Assembly: GCF_009765905.1 (NCBI RefSeq) | Contig: NZ_LMUO01000009.1 | Location: forward strand, 756,252-820,251 | Direction of reading: 5' to 3' | Length of the DNA: 64,000 nt | Source of the DNA: Mucilaginibacter sp. L196 | Lineage (GTDB): Bacteria; Bacteroidota; Bacteroidia; Sphingobacteriales; Sphingobacteriaceae | Shown: positions 27,172-36,537 of the stretch, piece by piece | Layout: every line of letters begins with the position of its first letter | How positions within the stretch are numbered: position 1 is the first letter of the stretch | Program-made: the position numbers and the translations under genes | The notes under the pieces: model-generated | Databases searched by the model: none | What the model was told of the DNA's origin: nothing | Seen by the model: the letters and a program-made list of their open reading frames with translations, nothing else

Positions 27172-29700
27172 TTATTTTGCGCCTCCACCTGCTGGTGCAC
27201 TGCCCATGCCTTGGTCATCTTGTTTCTCATCATCAGGATTATTGCTTTTCGTTTTAGGGTTGCTAAAGGTAAGTTTACCAAAGCTGTAGCTAAACGTTAA
27301 ACCAACCGAACGGAACGGGAATGCGGTACTGCTGGTTTGCGTTAAGCCTGGGCCGCTTATGTTCTGATCGAAGTATTTATACTTGTTAAACGGCTGCAGC
27401 ACGTTAATACCAATCGATGCTTTTTTGTTATCAAATTGTTTTTTTACGCCGAAACCTAACAGACTGAACGATGGGTTAGTACCCTGAATAGTACGGCGTG
27501 GTGAATTCTCAATAGCGAAAACCTGGCCTACAATACTTTTCAAATCAACTTCAGCCATACCGAATGCGTTGTATTGCACATAAGTACCTTCAGCACTATG
27601 GTCTGAAGCGAACAGGCCGGTAGGATCAGGGCTGTAAGTGTATGCATTAATACTCCCCCTAATAGTTAATATTTTGATCGGATTAATTGAGCCAAAAAAG
27701 CTTGAACCCCAAGAGTTATTGCTACCTATGTTTTGGTAAGTGCTTACCGTACCAACATCGCTTTTTGCTGCTGATCCGGTGCTATCCGGAACTACTATAC
27801 TTTCTATTAAGCCGTTAATGTGTTTGTAATAAATTGAGAAGTTAATTACCGAAGATTTAATGAACGTATTGTAATTCAACTCAACCGTTTGCGAAATTTC
27901 AGGACGCAGGTCGGGGTTACCTTCTGATTCGCTCTGTGGATTACTCATATTAACAAACGGGTTAAGGTAAGTTAAGCTTGGGCGGGTTATACGTTTGCTG
28001 TAACTTAATTTCAGCGTTTGTGATGTACCAAACTGTTTTTGAATGGTTAAGCTTGGGATGAATATATTATAGTTTTGATTCACTGCTGGCAAATTCGGTT
28101 CTTCGCTAATCGCATCACCGTTAATTGTTGTGTTCTCAAACCTACCACCTGCTAATATGGTGTAATTTTTAGGTAGCGTAATTGTAAACACTGAGTATCC
28201 AGCGTAAACATTTTGATTGTAATCATAAATATCGCTGTTAACCGGGTCCTGTACGTCAAGGTCATCACCACCAAAAGTATCAAAATTACTATTCAGTCTT
28301 CTGATGGTTGTTTTACCACCGGCCTCAAATTTTAATGTTTTGCTAATCGGCAGGGTATAATCAACCTGGAAAGTATATTCATTGTTTGTACCATCATTTA
28401 AACCTCTTTGGTTTGAGTAAGGCACTACCCCTGCTTCACCTGTGTAGGTGTTAGTATAGTCAGTATTTACTATGCTATGGCTCCATTGTGCTGATAGATC
28501 CAGTTCTTCCCCCTCTTTATGAAATTTATGCGTATAGTCTACACTCCAGTCAAATCCATAAAACAGGTTGTGCTGTATGGTTTGGTTGTCGTATATATTA
28601 TTATATGCACTGTCAATTCCTTTACTGCTAAGCATACTACCGCTTGATGTGTTATGCGAAGGGCCGGTTTGATTAAAGCCCCCCCTGTTATACCTGAAAG
28701 TTGAGGTAATGCTGTTATAACTATTAACATCATACCCGGCAGTAATTGAACTGATAGTTCCGTATCGCTTAATAATGCTGGTACGATTTGCAGTGTTATG
28801 CGCGGTATCCGGTGCCTTTGTTATATACTGATTAAAATTGGTGAGAGATGTTTGCGGCCAGGTAAGGTTACCACCAATATTGGCAGATATACTTAACCTG
28901 TTTTTGTTATAGTTTAAGTTAAAGTTACCGTTGTTTTGACGCGTACCGATACCACCGCTAACTGAACCGCTTACACCCGATACATTTTTTTGTTTGGTGA
29001 TGATATTGATGATGCCTGCTGAACCTTCCGCATCGTATTTTGCAGATGGTGAGGTGATAACCTCGATGCTCTTGATCTGATCGGCAGGGATGGTTTTTAA
29101 TACATCCGACAAACTGGCCGACATAGCGCCAGATGGTTTACCATTGATCAAAACCTTAACATTCGCATCACCACGTAAAGAAACATTACCGTTAATATCA
29201 ACTGCTACCAATGGTACTTTTTGTAATACGTCGCTCGCATTGCCGCCTACGTTGGTAATATCCTTTTCGGCGTTGTAAACTATCTTGTCGATATGGCTTT
29301 CAACAAGTGGCGCGTTTGCTGTAATTGAAACTTCGCCAAGGTCTCCGTTATCGGGTCTTATTTTAATACTCCCTAGGTTGGCGTCAGGTTTTGAGCCGCT
29401 GGTAACAACCGGGTTTATGGTTTTAGTTTTATAGCCACCAACAAACGTAATGGTAACCCTATAGCTGCCCGGGTGGATGTTGTAAATTTTAAAACCGCCA
29501 TTAGCATCAGTAAGCATACCGTTTAGCGGGGTTTTACCACTGCTCAGATAGATAGCCACGCTGGCATATTGAACAGGTTTTTTGGTGATCGAGTCAATAA
29601 CCGTACCGGCTATTTTACCTGTAATTGTAGACCCGCCAAACTGCGCTTTTGCCGTCAGCATGGAGCCTAATAATAGAACTAATATGTAAAAACGTTTCAT
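27172..29700 (-). CDS. TonB-dependent receptor-like outer-membrane beta-barrel protein
   Basis: An 842-residue protein. The signal peptide ends SMLTAKAQ. Residues 27-110 form a CarboxypepD_reg-like Ig fold (ITGKIAGTVIDSITKKPVQY), followed by a plug domain (VLINGKPSGAMS, IKSIEVITSPSAKYDAEG) and a 22-strand-like barrel of the OMP_b-brl_3 type. The C-terminal strand is GLTFSYSFGKLTF, with an extra tail rich in Asn, Asp, Gln and Gly. It lacks a partner SusD gene, so it is probably not a polysaccharide SusC pair; ligand unknown. Confidence 0.88.
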   Translation of the reverse strand: MKRFYILVLLLGSMLTAKAQFGGSTITGKIAGTVIDSITKKPVQYASVAIYLSSGKTPLNGMLTDANGGFKIYNIHPGSYRVTITFVGGYKTKTINPVVTSGSKPDANLGSIKIRPDNGDLGEVSITANAPLVESHIDKIVYNAEKDITNVGGNASDVLQKVPLVAVDINGNVSLRGDANVKVLINGKPSGAMSASLSDVLKTIPADQIKSIEVITSPSAKYDAEGSAGIINIITKQKNVSGVSGSVSGGIGTRQNNGNFNLNYNKNRLSISANIGGNLTWPQTSLTNFNQYITKAPDTAHNTANRTSIIKRYGTISSITAGYDVNSYNSITSTFRYNRGGFNQTGPSHNTSSGSMLSSKGIDSAYNNIYDNQTIQHNLFYGFDWSVDYTHKFHKEGEELDLSAQWSHSIVNTDYTNTYTGEAGVVPYSNQRGLNDGTNNEYTFQVDYTLPISKTLKFEAGGKTTIRRLNSNFDTFGGDDLDVQDPVNSDIYDYNQNVYAGYSVFTITLPKNYTILAGGRFENTTINGDAISEEPNLPAVNQNYNIFIPSLTIQKQFGTSQTLKLSYSKRITRPSLTYLNPFVNMSNPQSESEGNPDLRPEISQTVELNYNTFIKSSVINFSIYYKHINGLIESIVVPDSTGSAAKSDVGTVSTYQNIGSNNSWGSSFFGSINPIKILTIRGSINAYTYSPDPTGLFASDHSAEGTYVQYNAFGMAEVDLKSIVGQVFAIENSPRRTIQGTNPSFSLLGFGVKKQFDNKKASIGINVLQPFNKYKYFDQNISGPGLTQTSSTAFPFRSVGLTFSYSFGKLTFSNPKTKSNNPDDEKQDDQGMGSAPAGGGAK

Positions 29701-29840
29701 TTTTTGATGCTTTTGGAAATTGGAGGCGAAAATACCCGAATTGTTACAATTAATTTGTCAAAATTAATTAATTATAGTGTAACATATTGTAAATGTTACA
29801 CTAAGGGATTTGGAAAATAAAAAAGGTCTGAAAAAGAAAT

Positions 29841-29920
29841 GTCATTGCGAGGGACGAAACAATCGTGCGCTATGCAAGTTGATATGCACAGTCCGCGATT
29901 GCTTCGTCCCTCGCAATGAC
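29841..29920. repeat. Dispersed inverted repeat, CATTGCGAGG family
   Basis: Arms GTCATTGCGAGGGACGAA and inverse TTCGTCCCTCGCAATGAC. Lies between the receptor gene start and the leuS end. Confidence 0.82.
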
Positions 29921-29938
29921 ACAAAATCAAAGCGGCCT

Positions 29939-32900
29939 TTACACCACCATATTCACAATCCTGCCCTTCACTACAATAACTTTTTTAGGCGATTTGCCAT
30001 CCAGATACCTCAGCACATCAGCATTAGCCAACACAATAGCCTCGGTAGCTGCTGCATCCAGACTAAGCGATATACTCAAATTCATTTTGGTTTTGCCGTT
30101 GATGGAAATAGGGTAGGCAAACTCATCCTCTATTAAATAAGTACCATTAAATTTAGGATAGCTTGCATAGGATAAAGCGCCAGCTTCATTACCTAATAAA
30201 GTCCACAGCTCCTCGCAAATATGTGGTGCGTAAGAGGATAGGATGATCACCAGATCCTGCAATATCGCTTTGTTATTGCATTTTAAGTCGGTCAATTCAT
30301 TAACCGCTATCATAAAGCTGGAAACTGAAGTATTGAACGAGAAACGTTCCACATCTTCCTCAACTTTACGGATGATCTTATGCAATGATTTTAATTCAGC
30401 TTTACTTGGTTCAGCATCCGATACCGTAAATACCCATTGATCATTATGGAACAACCGCCAGAATTTACGCAGGAACTTAAACACACCCTCAATACCATTG
30501 GTATTCCACGGCTTGCTCTGCTCCAACGGACCTAAGAACATTTCATACATACGCAATGTATCCGCGCCATAACGAGCGATCAAATCATCAGGATTAACCA
30601 CGTTGAATTTGGATTTCGACATCTTTTCGATTTCGACACCGCAGATGTAAGCCCCCTCCCGGCCTCCCCCGGTTGGGGAGGAGATAGAACCATCTTCAAG
30701 AATTAAAATAGCATTTGCAAACTCTCCGCGCCAGTTTCTAAACTTTTCTATATCAAGTACATCGTTGTTTACAATATTTACGTCTACATGTATAGGGGCA
30801 CTATAGGTCGCATAACTACTCTTAATAGGAAATCCCCATTCTTCAAAGAGTGCTCCAGCACTTTCTAAAGGATCATTATAGCGATCCCATTGTTTTTTTG
30901 ATAGATAATAATGACTTGGTGTTTCGTTTGCATCAAATGTAGTTACTCGATACACAAAATTACTCCTGCCCTGTATCATCCCCTGGTTAATCAGCTTTTT
31001 GAAAGGCTCTTCCTCAACCACCAGGTTCATGTCCTTCATAAACTTATTCCAGAAACGGCTGTACAACAAATGCCCGGTAGCATGTTCGCTGCCACCGATG
31101 TATAAGTCTACATCCTTCCAATATTCCACTGCTTTTTTGGATGCGAATTCACTGTCGTTGTGCGCATCCATGTAACGGTACCAATACCAGCTTGATCCTG
31201 CCCAACCAGGCATGGTTGAAAGTTCGTAAGCATAAGCCTCACTAGCCCCCTCTAAATCTCCCCCGGTAGGGGAGACTTTTTTTCTATCGGGTAGAACTTC
31301 TAATTTTTGTTTAATATCATTAGCTACTTTTTGCGGATTACTCAACACCTCATCATTTATAAACCTGATTACTTTAAATCCTAAGTGATTAAGTACTTCA
31401 GTTCTCGCATCGTCAGCTTCTTTATTTAGTTTGTGGTGATGACCATCTAATTCAATAATCAATCCTTTCTGTAAGGAAACAAAATCAGCTATATATTGAC
31501 CAATGGCATGTTGCCTTCGTATTTTAAAACCTGTTTGTTCGTTCCTTAATAATTGCCATAGAAAATTTTCTGCTTCTGTTGGTTGATTTCTATTATCCCG
31601 GCTAAAATCCTTTAACTGCTCATAATATACGGGATCTGCCGTCTCCCTGTAGTTTCCGGCCAAGTGGGAGGAGGAAGTCTCCCCAACCGGGGGAGATTTA
31701 GAGGGGGCTGGGTTATAGTTCCAATTTTCTGCTCTACCTAAAGGCGGCTCACCGCTTTCTGTAGGTAAATATTTATCAACCTCGGGTAACACCAAAGGCA
31801 ATTCATTTTCTTCAATTAGATGAGGCAAACCGTCTTTAAAATAAACCGGTACCGGCTCACCCCAATAACGCTGACGGCCAAATATGGCATCGCGCATCCT
31901 GAAGTTTACTTTTGCCTTACCTGCGCCAATTTCTTCCAGTTTGGCAATTACCGCTTTAGTACCCTCGGTATAAAACAAGCCATTTATAAAATCCGAATTG
32001 ATATATCTACCCTCTTTAGTTGGGTCGGCTTCGGTTTCTATTTTTTGGATGTCCATGATCGGTACTATCGGCAAATCAAAATGTTTGGCGAACAGATAAT
32101 CACGCTGATCACCACTTGGTACAGCCATAACAGCACCTGTTCCGTAACCGGCTAACACATAATCGGCAATCCATAACTGGATTTTCTCGCCGTTAAGCGG
32201 GTTCAGCACATAGCTGCCGGTAAATGCGCCAGATACCGTTTTAGTATCCGCCATCCTGTCCAGCTCCGATTTCTTTTTTGTTTGGGTGATGTAAGCATCA
32301 ATTGCGCCCTGTTGCTCAGGCGTAGTTAATTCCTTTACCAATTCATGTTCAGGAGCTAACACAACAAATGTCACTCCAAAAATGGTATCAACACGAGTAG
32401 TAAAAACTTCTATATAAGCCCCCTCTAAATCTCCCCCAGTTGGGGAGACTTCTAAAGCCCTCCCTTCCGGGGAGGGTTTGGGTGGGGCTGCTATAGGGAA
32501 CCTCACCGAAGCACCAGTACTCTTACCAATCCAGTTCTTTTGCATTTCCTTTAAAGGTTCGGGCCAGTCGATGGTATCCAAACCTTGTAAAAGGCGTTCG
32601 GCATAAGCGGTAATACGCATGCTCCACTGCATCATTTTCTTTTGCTCAACAGGGTAGCCGCCGCGCTCGCTAAAGCCGTCTTTTACCTCGTCGTTTGCCA
32701 ATACAGTACCTAAGGCCGGGCACCAGTTAACGGTACTTTCGCGCAGGTAAGTCAAGCGATATTTTAATAGTTCTGCTTGTTGTTCATCGTGGCTCATCGC
32801 CCTCCATTCAGTTGCGCTGAAGTTTAAAACTTCCTCGTCACACACAGCATTTATACCACCTGAACCATGCTGCTCAAAATGCTTCACTAATACGCTTATC

Positions 32901-33367
32901 GGTTCTGCTTTCTCGATGGCTTTATTATACCATGAGTTGAATAGCTGCATAAATATCCATTGCGTCCACTTGTAATAATCGGGCGAACTGGTGCGCACTT
33001 CACGGCTCCAATCGAAAGAAAAACCAATCTGATCTAACTGCCTGCGATAGGTGGCAATGTTAGTTTCGGTAGTAATAGCCGGGTGCTGACCTGTTTGTAT
33101 AGCGTATTGCTCAGCCGGCAAACCAAATGAGTCGTAACCCATTGGGTGTAACACGTTAAAGCCCTTTAAACGTTTATATCTTGCAAAAATATCAGAAGCG
33201 ATATAGCCCAGCGGGTGGCCAACATGCAGCCCCGCGCCCGATGGGTACGGGAACATATCCAGCACATAATACTTTGGTTTAGTGCTATTATCCTCAGCCT
33301 TAAAAGTTTGATGATCGGCCCAAAACTGCTGCCACTTTTGCTCTATATCTTTAAATTGATAGTCCAT
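29939..33367 (-). CDS. leuS: Leucyl-tRNA synthetase with in-frame repeat and DUF559 nuclease inserts
   Basis: A 1142-residue class I synthetase when started at [12 protein letters not shown] (ATG at 33367); open frame upstream is not homologous-looking. HVGH (residues 48-51) and KMSKS (about 914-918) are intact, with [11 protein letters not shown] and an editing domain ([12 protein letters not shown]). Usual Bacteroidetes LeuRS is near 930-950 residues. The excess comes from three inserts: about 25 residues at 293-317, about 155 at 553-708 holding a complete DUF559 nuclease domain, and about 12 at 894-906 just before KMSKS. All are in frame and contain no stop. The enzyme must tolerate or use them, because leuS is essential; no second leuS is in the window. 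Confidence 0.93.
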   Translation of the reverse strand: MDYQFKDIEQKWQQFWADHQTFKAEDNSTKPKYYVLDMFPYPSGAGLHVGHPLGYIASDIFARYKRLKGFNVLHPMGYDSFGLPAEQYAIQTGQHPAITTETNIATYRRQLDQIGFSFDWSREVRTSSPDYYKWTQWIFMQLFNSWYNKAIEKAEPISVLVKHFEQHGSGGINAVCDEEVLNFSATEWRAMSHDEQQAELLKYRLTYLRESTVNWCPALGTVLANDEVKDGFSERGGYPVEQKKMMQWSMRITAYAERLLQGLDTIDWPEPLKEMQKNWIGKSTGASVRFPIAAPPKPSPEGRALEVSPTGGDLEGAYIEVFTTRVDTIFGVTFVVLAPEHELVKELTTPEQQGAIDAYITQTKKKSELDRMADTKTVSGAFTGSYVLNPLNGEKIQLWIADYVLAGYGTGAVMAVPSGDQRDYLFAKHFDLPIVPIMDIQKIETEADPTKEGRYINSDFINGLFYTEGTKAVIAKLEEIGAGKAKVNFRMRDAIFGRQRYWGEPVPVYFKDGLPHLIEENELPLVLPEVDKYLPTESGEPPLGRAENWNYNPAPSKSPPVGETSSSHLAGNYRETADPVYYEQLKDFSRDNRNQPTEAENFLWQLLRNEQTGFKIRRQHAIGQYIADFVSLQKGLIIELDGHHHKLNKEADDARTEVLNHLGFKVIRFINDEVLSNPQKVANDIKQKLEVLPDRKKVSPTGGDLEGASEAYAYELSTMPGWAGSSWYWYRYMDAHNDSEFASKKAVEYWKDVDLYIGGSEHATGHLLYSRFWNKFMKDMNLVVEEEPFKKLINQGMIQGRSNFVYRVTTFDANETPSHYYLSKKQWDRYNDPLESAGALFEEWGFPIKSSYATYSAPIHVDVNIVNNDVLDIEKFRNWRGEFANAILILEDGSISSPTGGGREGAYICGVEIEKMSKSKFNVVNPDDLIARYGADTLRMYEMFLGPLEQSKPWNTNGIEGVFKFLRKFWRLFHNDQWVFTVSDAEPSKAELKSLHKIIRKVEEDVERFSFNTSVSSFMIAVNELTDLKCNNKAILQDLVIILSSYAPHICEELWTLLGNEAGALSYASYPKFNGTYLIEDEFAYPISINGKTKMNLSISLSLDAAATEAIVLANADVLRYLDGKSPKKVIVVKGRIVNMVV
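30650..30685. repeat. Variant GC-rich repeat inside leuS, next to KMSKS
   Basis: Begins AGCCCCCTCCCGGCCTCCCC and ends in a GAGGAGAT-like arm; encodes [11 protein letters not shown] in LeuRS, a cousin of the [11 protein letters not shown] peptide. Confidence 0.75.
31244..31709 (-). mobile_element. DUF559 nuclease element with 35-bp inverted ends, in-frame within leuS
   Basis: Two copies of repeat A face each other: 31244-31278 and 31675-31709, identical in 34 of 35 positions as inverted ends. Between them lies a single open frame in phase with leuS and without its own Met or stop. It encodes a DUF559 domain: [44 protein letters not shown] and [10 protein letters not shown], then [14 protein letters not shown]. 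The D in ADF and E-x-D in IELDG fit the PD-(D/E)xK (Vsr-like) nuclease core. No clear target-site duplication is visible. Solo repeat A copies occur elsewhere. I read it as a mobile element that inserts in frame; transposition is inference. Confidence 0.7.
32417..32489. repeat. Repeat A and inverted repeat B side by side inside leuS
   Basis: Repeat A (32417-32451) is followed after CTAA by a 34-bp relative B in opposite orientation (32456-32489, ends AGCCCTCCCTTCCGGGGAGG inward and GGTGGGGCT outward). Together they encode roughly 25 extra residues with [11 protein letters not shown] and [11 protein letters not shown], upstream of the editing domain. It resembles an empty version of the DUF559 element. 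Confidence 0.78.
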
Positions 33368-33524
33368 TTTATAATTAAGCGTATGAGGTAGCGAAATTAG
33401 TAAAATACCTATGAGTTTGGTAGTTAATTGATGATTAGTTGGGATTGGAGAAGCAAGAACCAAGATTCAAGAGCCAGGATACCGGAAGAAGAAAGCGTTA
33501 GAACGCTATTATGACAACAGCAAA

Positions 33525-33560
33525 AAAGAAAAGCCCCAACTTACTGCGGGGCTTTTCTTT
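33525..33560. terminator. Terminator downstream of hppD
   Basis: AAAGAAAAGCCCC and GGGGCTTTTCTTT pair perfectly over 13 bp with a 10-base loop. It ends hppD on the minus strand and shields leuS. Nothing else is seen in 33368-33582. Confidence 0.9.
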
Positions 33561-33582
33561 ATATAAATTGTGAACTGTTCAA

Positions 33583-34737
33583 TTACAAATTTCCTCTCAA
33601 ATCCTGCTCACGTTCAATGGCTTCAAATAGTGCCTTGAAGTTGCCTGCACCAAATGATTTGGCGCCTTTACGTTGGATGATCTCGAAGAATAAAGTTGGC
33701 CTGTCTTCAACCGGTTTGGTGAAGATCTGTAACAGATAACCTTCATCATCACGATCAACTAAGATACCCAGTTTCTTTAGTGGTACTAAGTCCTCATCGA
33801 TGTGACCAACACGATCGGTCAGCTCATCATAGTAGGAGGTAGGCACTGTTAAAAACTCTACACCGCGGCTTTGCAGGTCGGTTACCGTTTTTACAATATC
33901 ATGCGTAGCCAAAGCCATGTGCTGTACACCTTCGCCTTCGTAAAACTCCAGATATTCTTCTATTTGCGATTTCTTTTTGCCTTCGGCCGGTTCGTTTATC
34001 GGAAATTTAACATAGCCATTACCGTTACTCATTACCTTACTCATCAGCGCTGAGTATTCGGTAGAGATCATTTTGTCATCAAATGTTAAGATGTTCTTGA
34101 AACCCATTACATCCGCATAAAAATCAACCCATTGGTTCATTTTATGCCAGCCTACGTTACCTACGCAATGGTCGACATATAAAAGGCCGGTATCACTTGG
34201 ATTGTAATGTGTTTCCAGTTTTTTATATCCCGGTAAAAATAAACCGTTATAGTTTTTACGTTCGATGAACATGTGTACGGTATCACCATAAAGCTTAATC
34301 CCGCTGGTGCGGACTTCACCATGTTCGTCAGTTAATGTTTGTGGTTTTTGATATGGTTTTGCTCCGCGACTTACTGTCTGCTGAAATGCATCGTAAGCAT
34401 CATCAACCCAAAGAGCCAGTATTTTTACACCATCGCCATGTTTCTTAATATGCTCCGCGATGGGGTGCTCCGAGTGTAAAGGCGTAGTTAATACCAGACG
34501 AATTTTGCCTTGTTGTAATACATACGATGCCTTATCGCGCACGCCGGTCTCAGGGCCTGAATAAGCCAGATCCTGAAAACCGAAAGCTGTTTTATAATAA
34601 TGGGCAGCTTGCTTGGCATTGCCTACATAAAATTCAACATAATCAGTACCGTTCAACGGTAAAAAATCTTTAGCCCCCTCTAAATCTCCCCCGGTAGGGG
34701 AGACTTTTGTATTGTTATGATCTATTATTGTATCCAT
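33583..34737 (-). CDS. hppD: 4-hydroxyphenylpyruvate dioxygenase
   Basis: A 384-residue non-heme iron enzyme of the VOC superfamily with two repeats. Iron ligands are a His in YVDHCVGNV (about residue 190), a His in VQHMALATHD (about 278) and a Glu in LFFEIIQRKG (about 355). The C-terminal FGAGNFKALFEAIEREQ helix is typical. It converts 4-hydroxyphenylpyruvate to homogentisate. The N-terminus carries an extra peptide [12 protein letters not shown] (residues 11-22) from repeat A, ahead of the canonical KDFLPLNGTDYVEF start. It is 58 nt downstream of hmgA in the same operon. Confidence 0.95.
   Translation of the reverse strand: MDTIIDHNNTKVSPTGGDLEGAKDFLPLNGTDYVEFYVGNAKQAAHYYKTAFGFQDLAYSGPETGVRDKASYVLQQGKIRLVLTTPLHSEHPIAEHIKKHGDGVKILALWVDDAYDAFQQTVSRGAKPYQKPQTLTDEHGEVRTSGIKLYGDTVHMFIERKNYNGLFLPGYKKLETHYNPSDTGLLYVDHCVGNVGWHKMNQWVDFYADVMGFKNILTFDDKMISTEYSALMSKVMSNGNGYVKFPINEPAEGKKKSQIEEYLEFYEGEGVQHMALATHDIVKTVTDLQSRGVEFLTVPTSYYDELTDRVGHIDEDLVPLKKLGILVDRDDEGYLLQIFTKPVEDRPTLFFEIIQRKGAKSFGAGNFKALFEAIEREQDLRGNL
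34672..34706. repeat. Repeat A at the N-terminus of hppD
   Basis: Same 35-bp repeat as at 9888 and in leuS, in frame, encoding [11 protein letters not shown]. Confidence 0.88.
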
Positions 34738-34762
34738 TTTCTTGGTTTTTTAATGTTTTTAA

Positions 34763-34796
34763 AGCCCTCCCTTCCGGGGAGGGTTTGGGTGGGGCC
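34763..34796. repeat. Repeat B between hmgA and hppD
   Basis: A 34-bp copy of repeat B (AGCCCTCCCTTCCGGGGAGG onward), inverted relative to the repeat A copy 56 bp away at the start of hppD. It abuts the hmgA stop codon. Confidence 0.8.
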
Positions 34797-35953
34797 TACT
34801 CTGCCCAGCCTTTATAATAATTCGGGTCCTCTATTTTAATTGCTTCTTCGGTGATCATCAGTGGGCGGAACGGATCGATCATTACCGCTAACTCCTCTGT
34901 TGATTCCTTGCCTATTGATATTTCAACTGAACCCGGTGATGGTCCGTGTGGTATGCCACCCGGGTGCAGGGTGATTTGGCCTTTAACTACATGTTTACGG
35001 CTCATAAAATCGCCATCTACGTAGTATAACACCTCGTCGCTGTCCACATTACTGTGGTTATATGGCGCAGGGATGGATAGCGGGTGATAATCAAACTTAC
35101 GCGGCACAAATGAGCAGAGCACGAAGTTATTACCCTCGAATGTCTGGTGTACTGGCGGTGGTTGATGTAATCTACCAGTTATCGGTTCAAAATCATGAAT
35201 AGATAATGCCCATGGGTAATGGAAACCGTCCCAGCCGATAAAATCGAAGGGGTGTGTGCCGTATGTATAAGGATAGATCAATCCCTGTTTTTTGATGAGG
35301 ACTTTAAAGTCGCCTTTCTCATCATGGGTTTCCAGGTCGGTTGGGCGTTTGATGTCACGCTCACAATAAGGCGAATGCTCCATTAACTGCCCGTATTCAT
35401 TTCGGTAACGCTTTGGCGGGCGGATGGGGCTAAAGCTCTCCACAATAAACAAACGGTTATCAGGCGTATCAAATTCCAACTGGTAGATTGTCCCTCGCGG
35501 GATGATCACATAATCACCATAAGCGAACTTGATCTTACCAAAACCTGTTTTCAGCGTGCCGGATCCCTGGTGGATAAAGATCACTTCATCAGCCTGACTA
35601 TTCTTGTAGAAATAGTCGGTCATAGATTTGCGCGGGGCTGCCAGCGAGATATGCAAGTCGCTGTTAACCAGCATTGGTTTACGGCTTTTCAGGTAATCAT
35701 CCTCGGGTGCTACGTTGAAACCGATGAGGCTGGTATGCTTCAAATGTTTTTCACGAGCGATCTTAGGCTCAACAGAATAAGGTTCACCCAGTTCCTTAAC
35801 AATAGTGGGTGGGTAGGCGTGATAAACCAACGAGTACAAGCTGGAGAAACCTTCGGTTGATACCAGTTCTTCAGCGTATAAAGTTCCATCGGGCTTACGG
35901 AACTGCGTATGCCGCTTTGGCGGAATTTTTCCTAATGTGTGGTAAATAGGCAT
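34796..35953 (-). CDS. hmgA: Homogentisate 1,2-dioxygenase
   Basis: A 385-residue cupin enzyme. The metal site lies in the C-terminal half: HQPPPVHQTFEG, YNHSNVDSDEVLYYVDG and HPGGIPHGPSPG hold the His and Glu ligands. HSPYCERDIKRP and GTHPFDFIGWDGFHYPW are further family landmarks. It cleaves homogentisate to maleylacetoacetate. First gene of an operon with hppD; the pathway is completed by the divergent fumarylacetoacetase gene. Its 5' region holds a structured leader (35990-36180) and a candidate promoter. Confidence 0.93.
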   Translation of the reverse strand: MPIYHTLGKIPPKRHTQFRKPDGTLYAEELVSTEGFSSLYSLVYHAYPPTIVKELGEPYSVEPKIAREKHLKHTSLIGFNVAPEDDYLKSRKPMLVNSDLHISLAAPRKSMTDYFYKNSQADEVIFIHQGSGTLKTGFGKIKFAYGDYVIIPRGTIYQLEFDTPDNRLFIVESFSPIRPPKRYRNEYGQLMEHSPYCERDIKRPTDLETHDEKGDFKVLIKKQGLIYPYTYGTHPFDFIGWDGFHYPWALSIHDFEPITGRLHQPPPVHQTFEGNNFVLCSFVPRKFDYHPLSIPAPYNHSNVDSDEVLYYVDGDFMSRKHVVKGQITLHPGGIPHGPSPGSVEISIGKESTEELAVMIDPFRPLMITEEAIKIEDPNYYKGWAE

Positions 35954-36019
35954 AACTAATAATTGGTTTATTATTAACAGTTTACAAACTTTAAAGTTTA
36001 AAAAAGCAGGAAATAGCAG

Positions 36020-36180
36020 GAATGCGCCGGATTAATCCGACAATGAAAATTTTATCCCTGAAAAGAGGTAATTAGTACTGTGCCAGTACGATTGAACTGA
36101 GCATAGCATCCCTGAAAGAAGAAGCGTCACTCATTGAAGTGAGTCCAAGGGAAAAATAAAAGTGCTTTTGTATGCTCATA
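36020..36180 (-). promoter_or_regulatory. Structured 5' leader of hmgA-hppD, class unknown
   Basis: On the minus strand TGAGCATA (36178-36171) can pair with TATGCTCA (36105-36098); inside, TCCCT pairs with AGGGA and ACTCA with TGAGT around CTTCAA. Downstream are a GTACTG-GCA-CAGTAC hairpin and a CGGATTAATCCG palindrome. CTTTCAGGGAT is present twice. It does not match any riboswitch class I know. Confidence 0.5.
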
Positions 36181-36190
36181 ATGGTTTAAC

Positions 36191-36222
36191 CAAAATTAGG
36201 CTTTAAATGTTTAACATGCAAG
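36191..36222 (-). promoter_or_regulatory. Candidate promoter of hmgA-hppD
   Basis: TAATTTTG (36191-36198, minus strand) fits TAnnTTTG, with CTTG 20 nt upstream in place of TTTG. The transcript would begin near 36185, giving a leader of about 230 nt. Confidence 0.5.
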
Positions 36223-36229
36223 CTTTTTT

Positions 36230-36478
36230 TGGTGAGTGGTTGAGTAGTTGATTGGTGCGTACTGTACCGCGGTACAAATGGAACACATGGTACATTTGGT
36301 ACACTTTTAGCCCGAAAAAGCCCCTAAAATACCCCAAAAACAACGATTTTACATTGATTTTAAGCCGAAATTTAGTCGATTTTAGCCCCAAAACAGCTGA
36401 TTTTAGGTCAAAAAACACCCGAAATTGATCAAAAAAGTAATAAAAAGCATCAAAAAATATATGATTTTCCCCTGTTTT
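36230..36478. other. Low-complexity intergenic DNA
   Basis: Short phrases such as GATTTTAGCCC and AAAACCCC/CCCGAAA recur, and GGTACAAATGG/TGGTACATTTGG/TGGTACACTTT phrases lie to the left. A short open frame on the minus strand here has low-complexity content, and I do not call it a gene. Confidence 0.5.
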
Positions 36479-36479
36479 T

Positions 36480-36537
36480 ACCCTCTATGCGCCACCGGCG
36501 GAGAGAGGGTCGACGAGCGTAGCGCAGTCGGGGTGAG
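36480..36537. repeat. Dispersed repeat, CCCTCT...GAGAGGGTCGAC family
   Basis: GC-rich hairpin CGCCACCGGCG/GGAGAGAGGGTCGAC followed by AGTCGGGGTGAG. Related copies at 43366-43433, 43487-43528, 54478-54536, 56568-56630 and 58209-58242. Confidence 0.7.

Noticed and set aside
31244..31709. Intein or group I/II intron in leuS
   Set aside because: No N-terminal Cys/Ser block, no HN at the C-side and no intron-like core; the insert is a bare DUF559 domain between short repeats.
31230..31725. Target-site duplication around the DUF559 element
   Set aside because: The flanks read differently on the two sides, and no clear repeat of 3 bp or more is visible, so insertion without duplication or later change must be assumed.
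36203..36418. A 71-codon open frame on the minus strand upstream of hmgA
   Set aside because: It is low complexity, built from GATTTTAGCCC-type repeats, and overlaps the candidate promoter; no family-like pattern.
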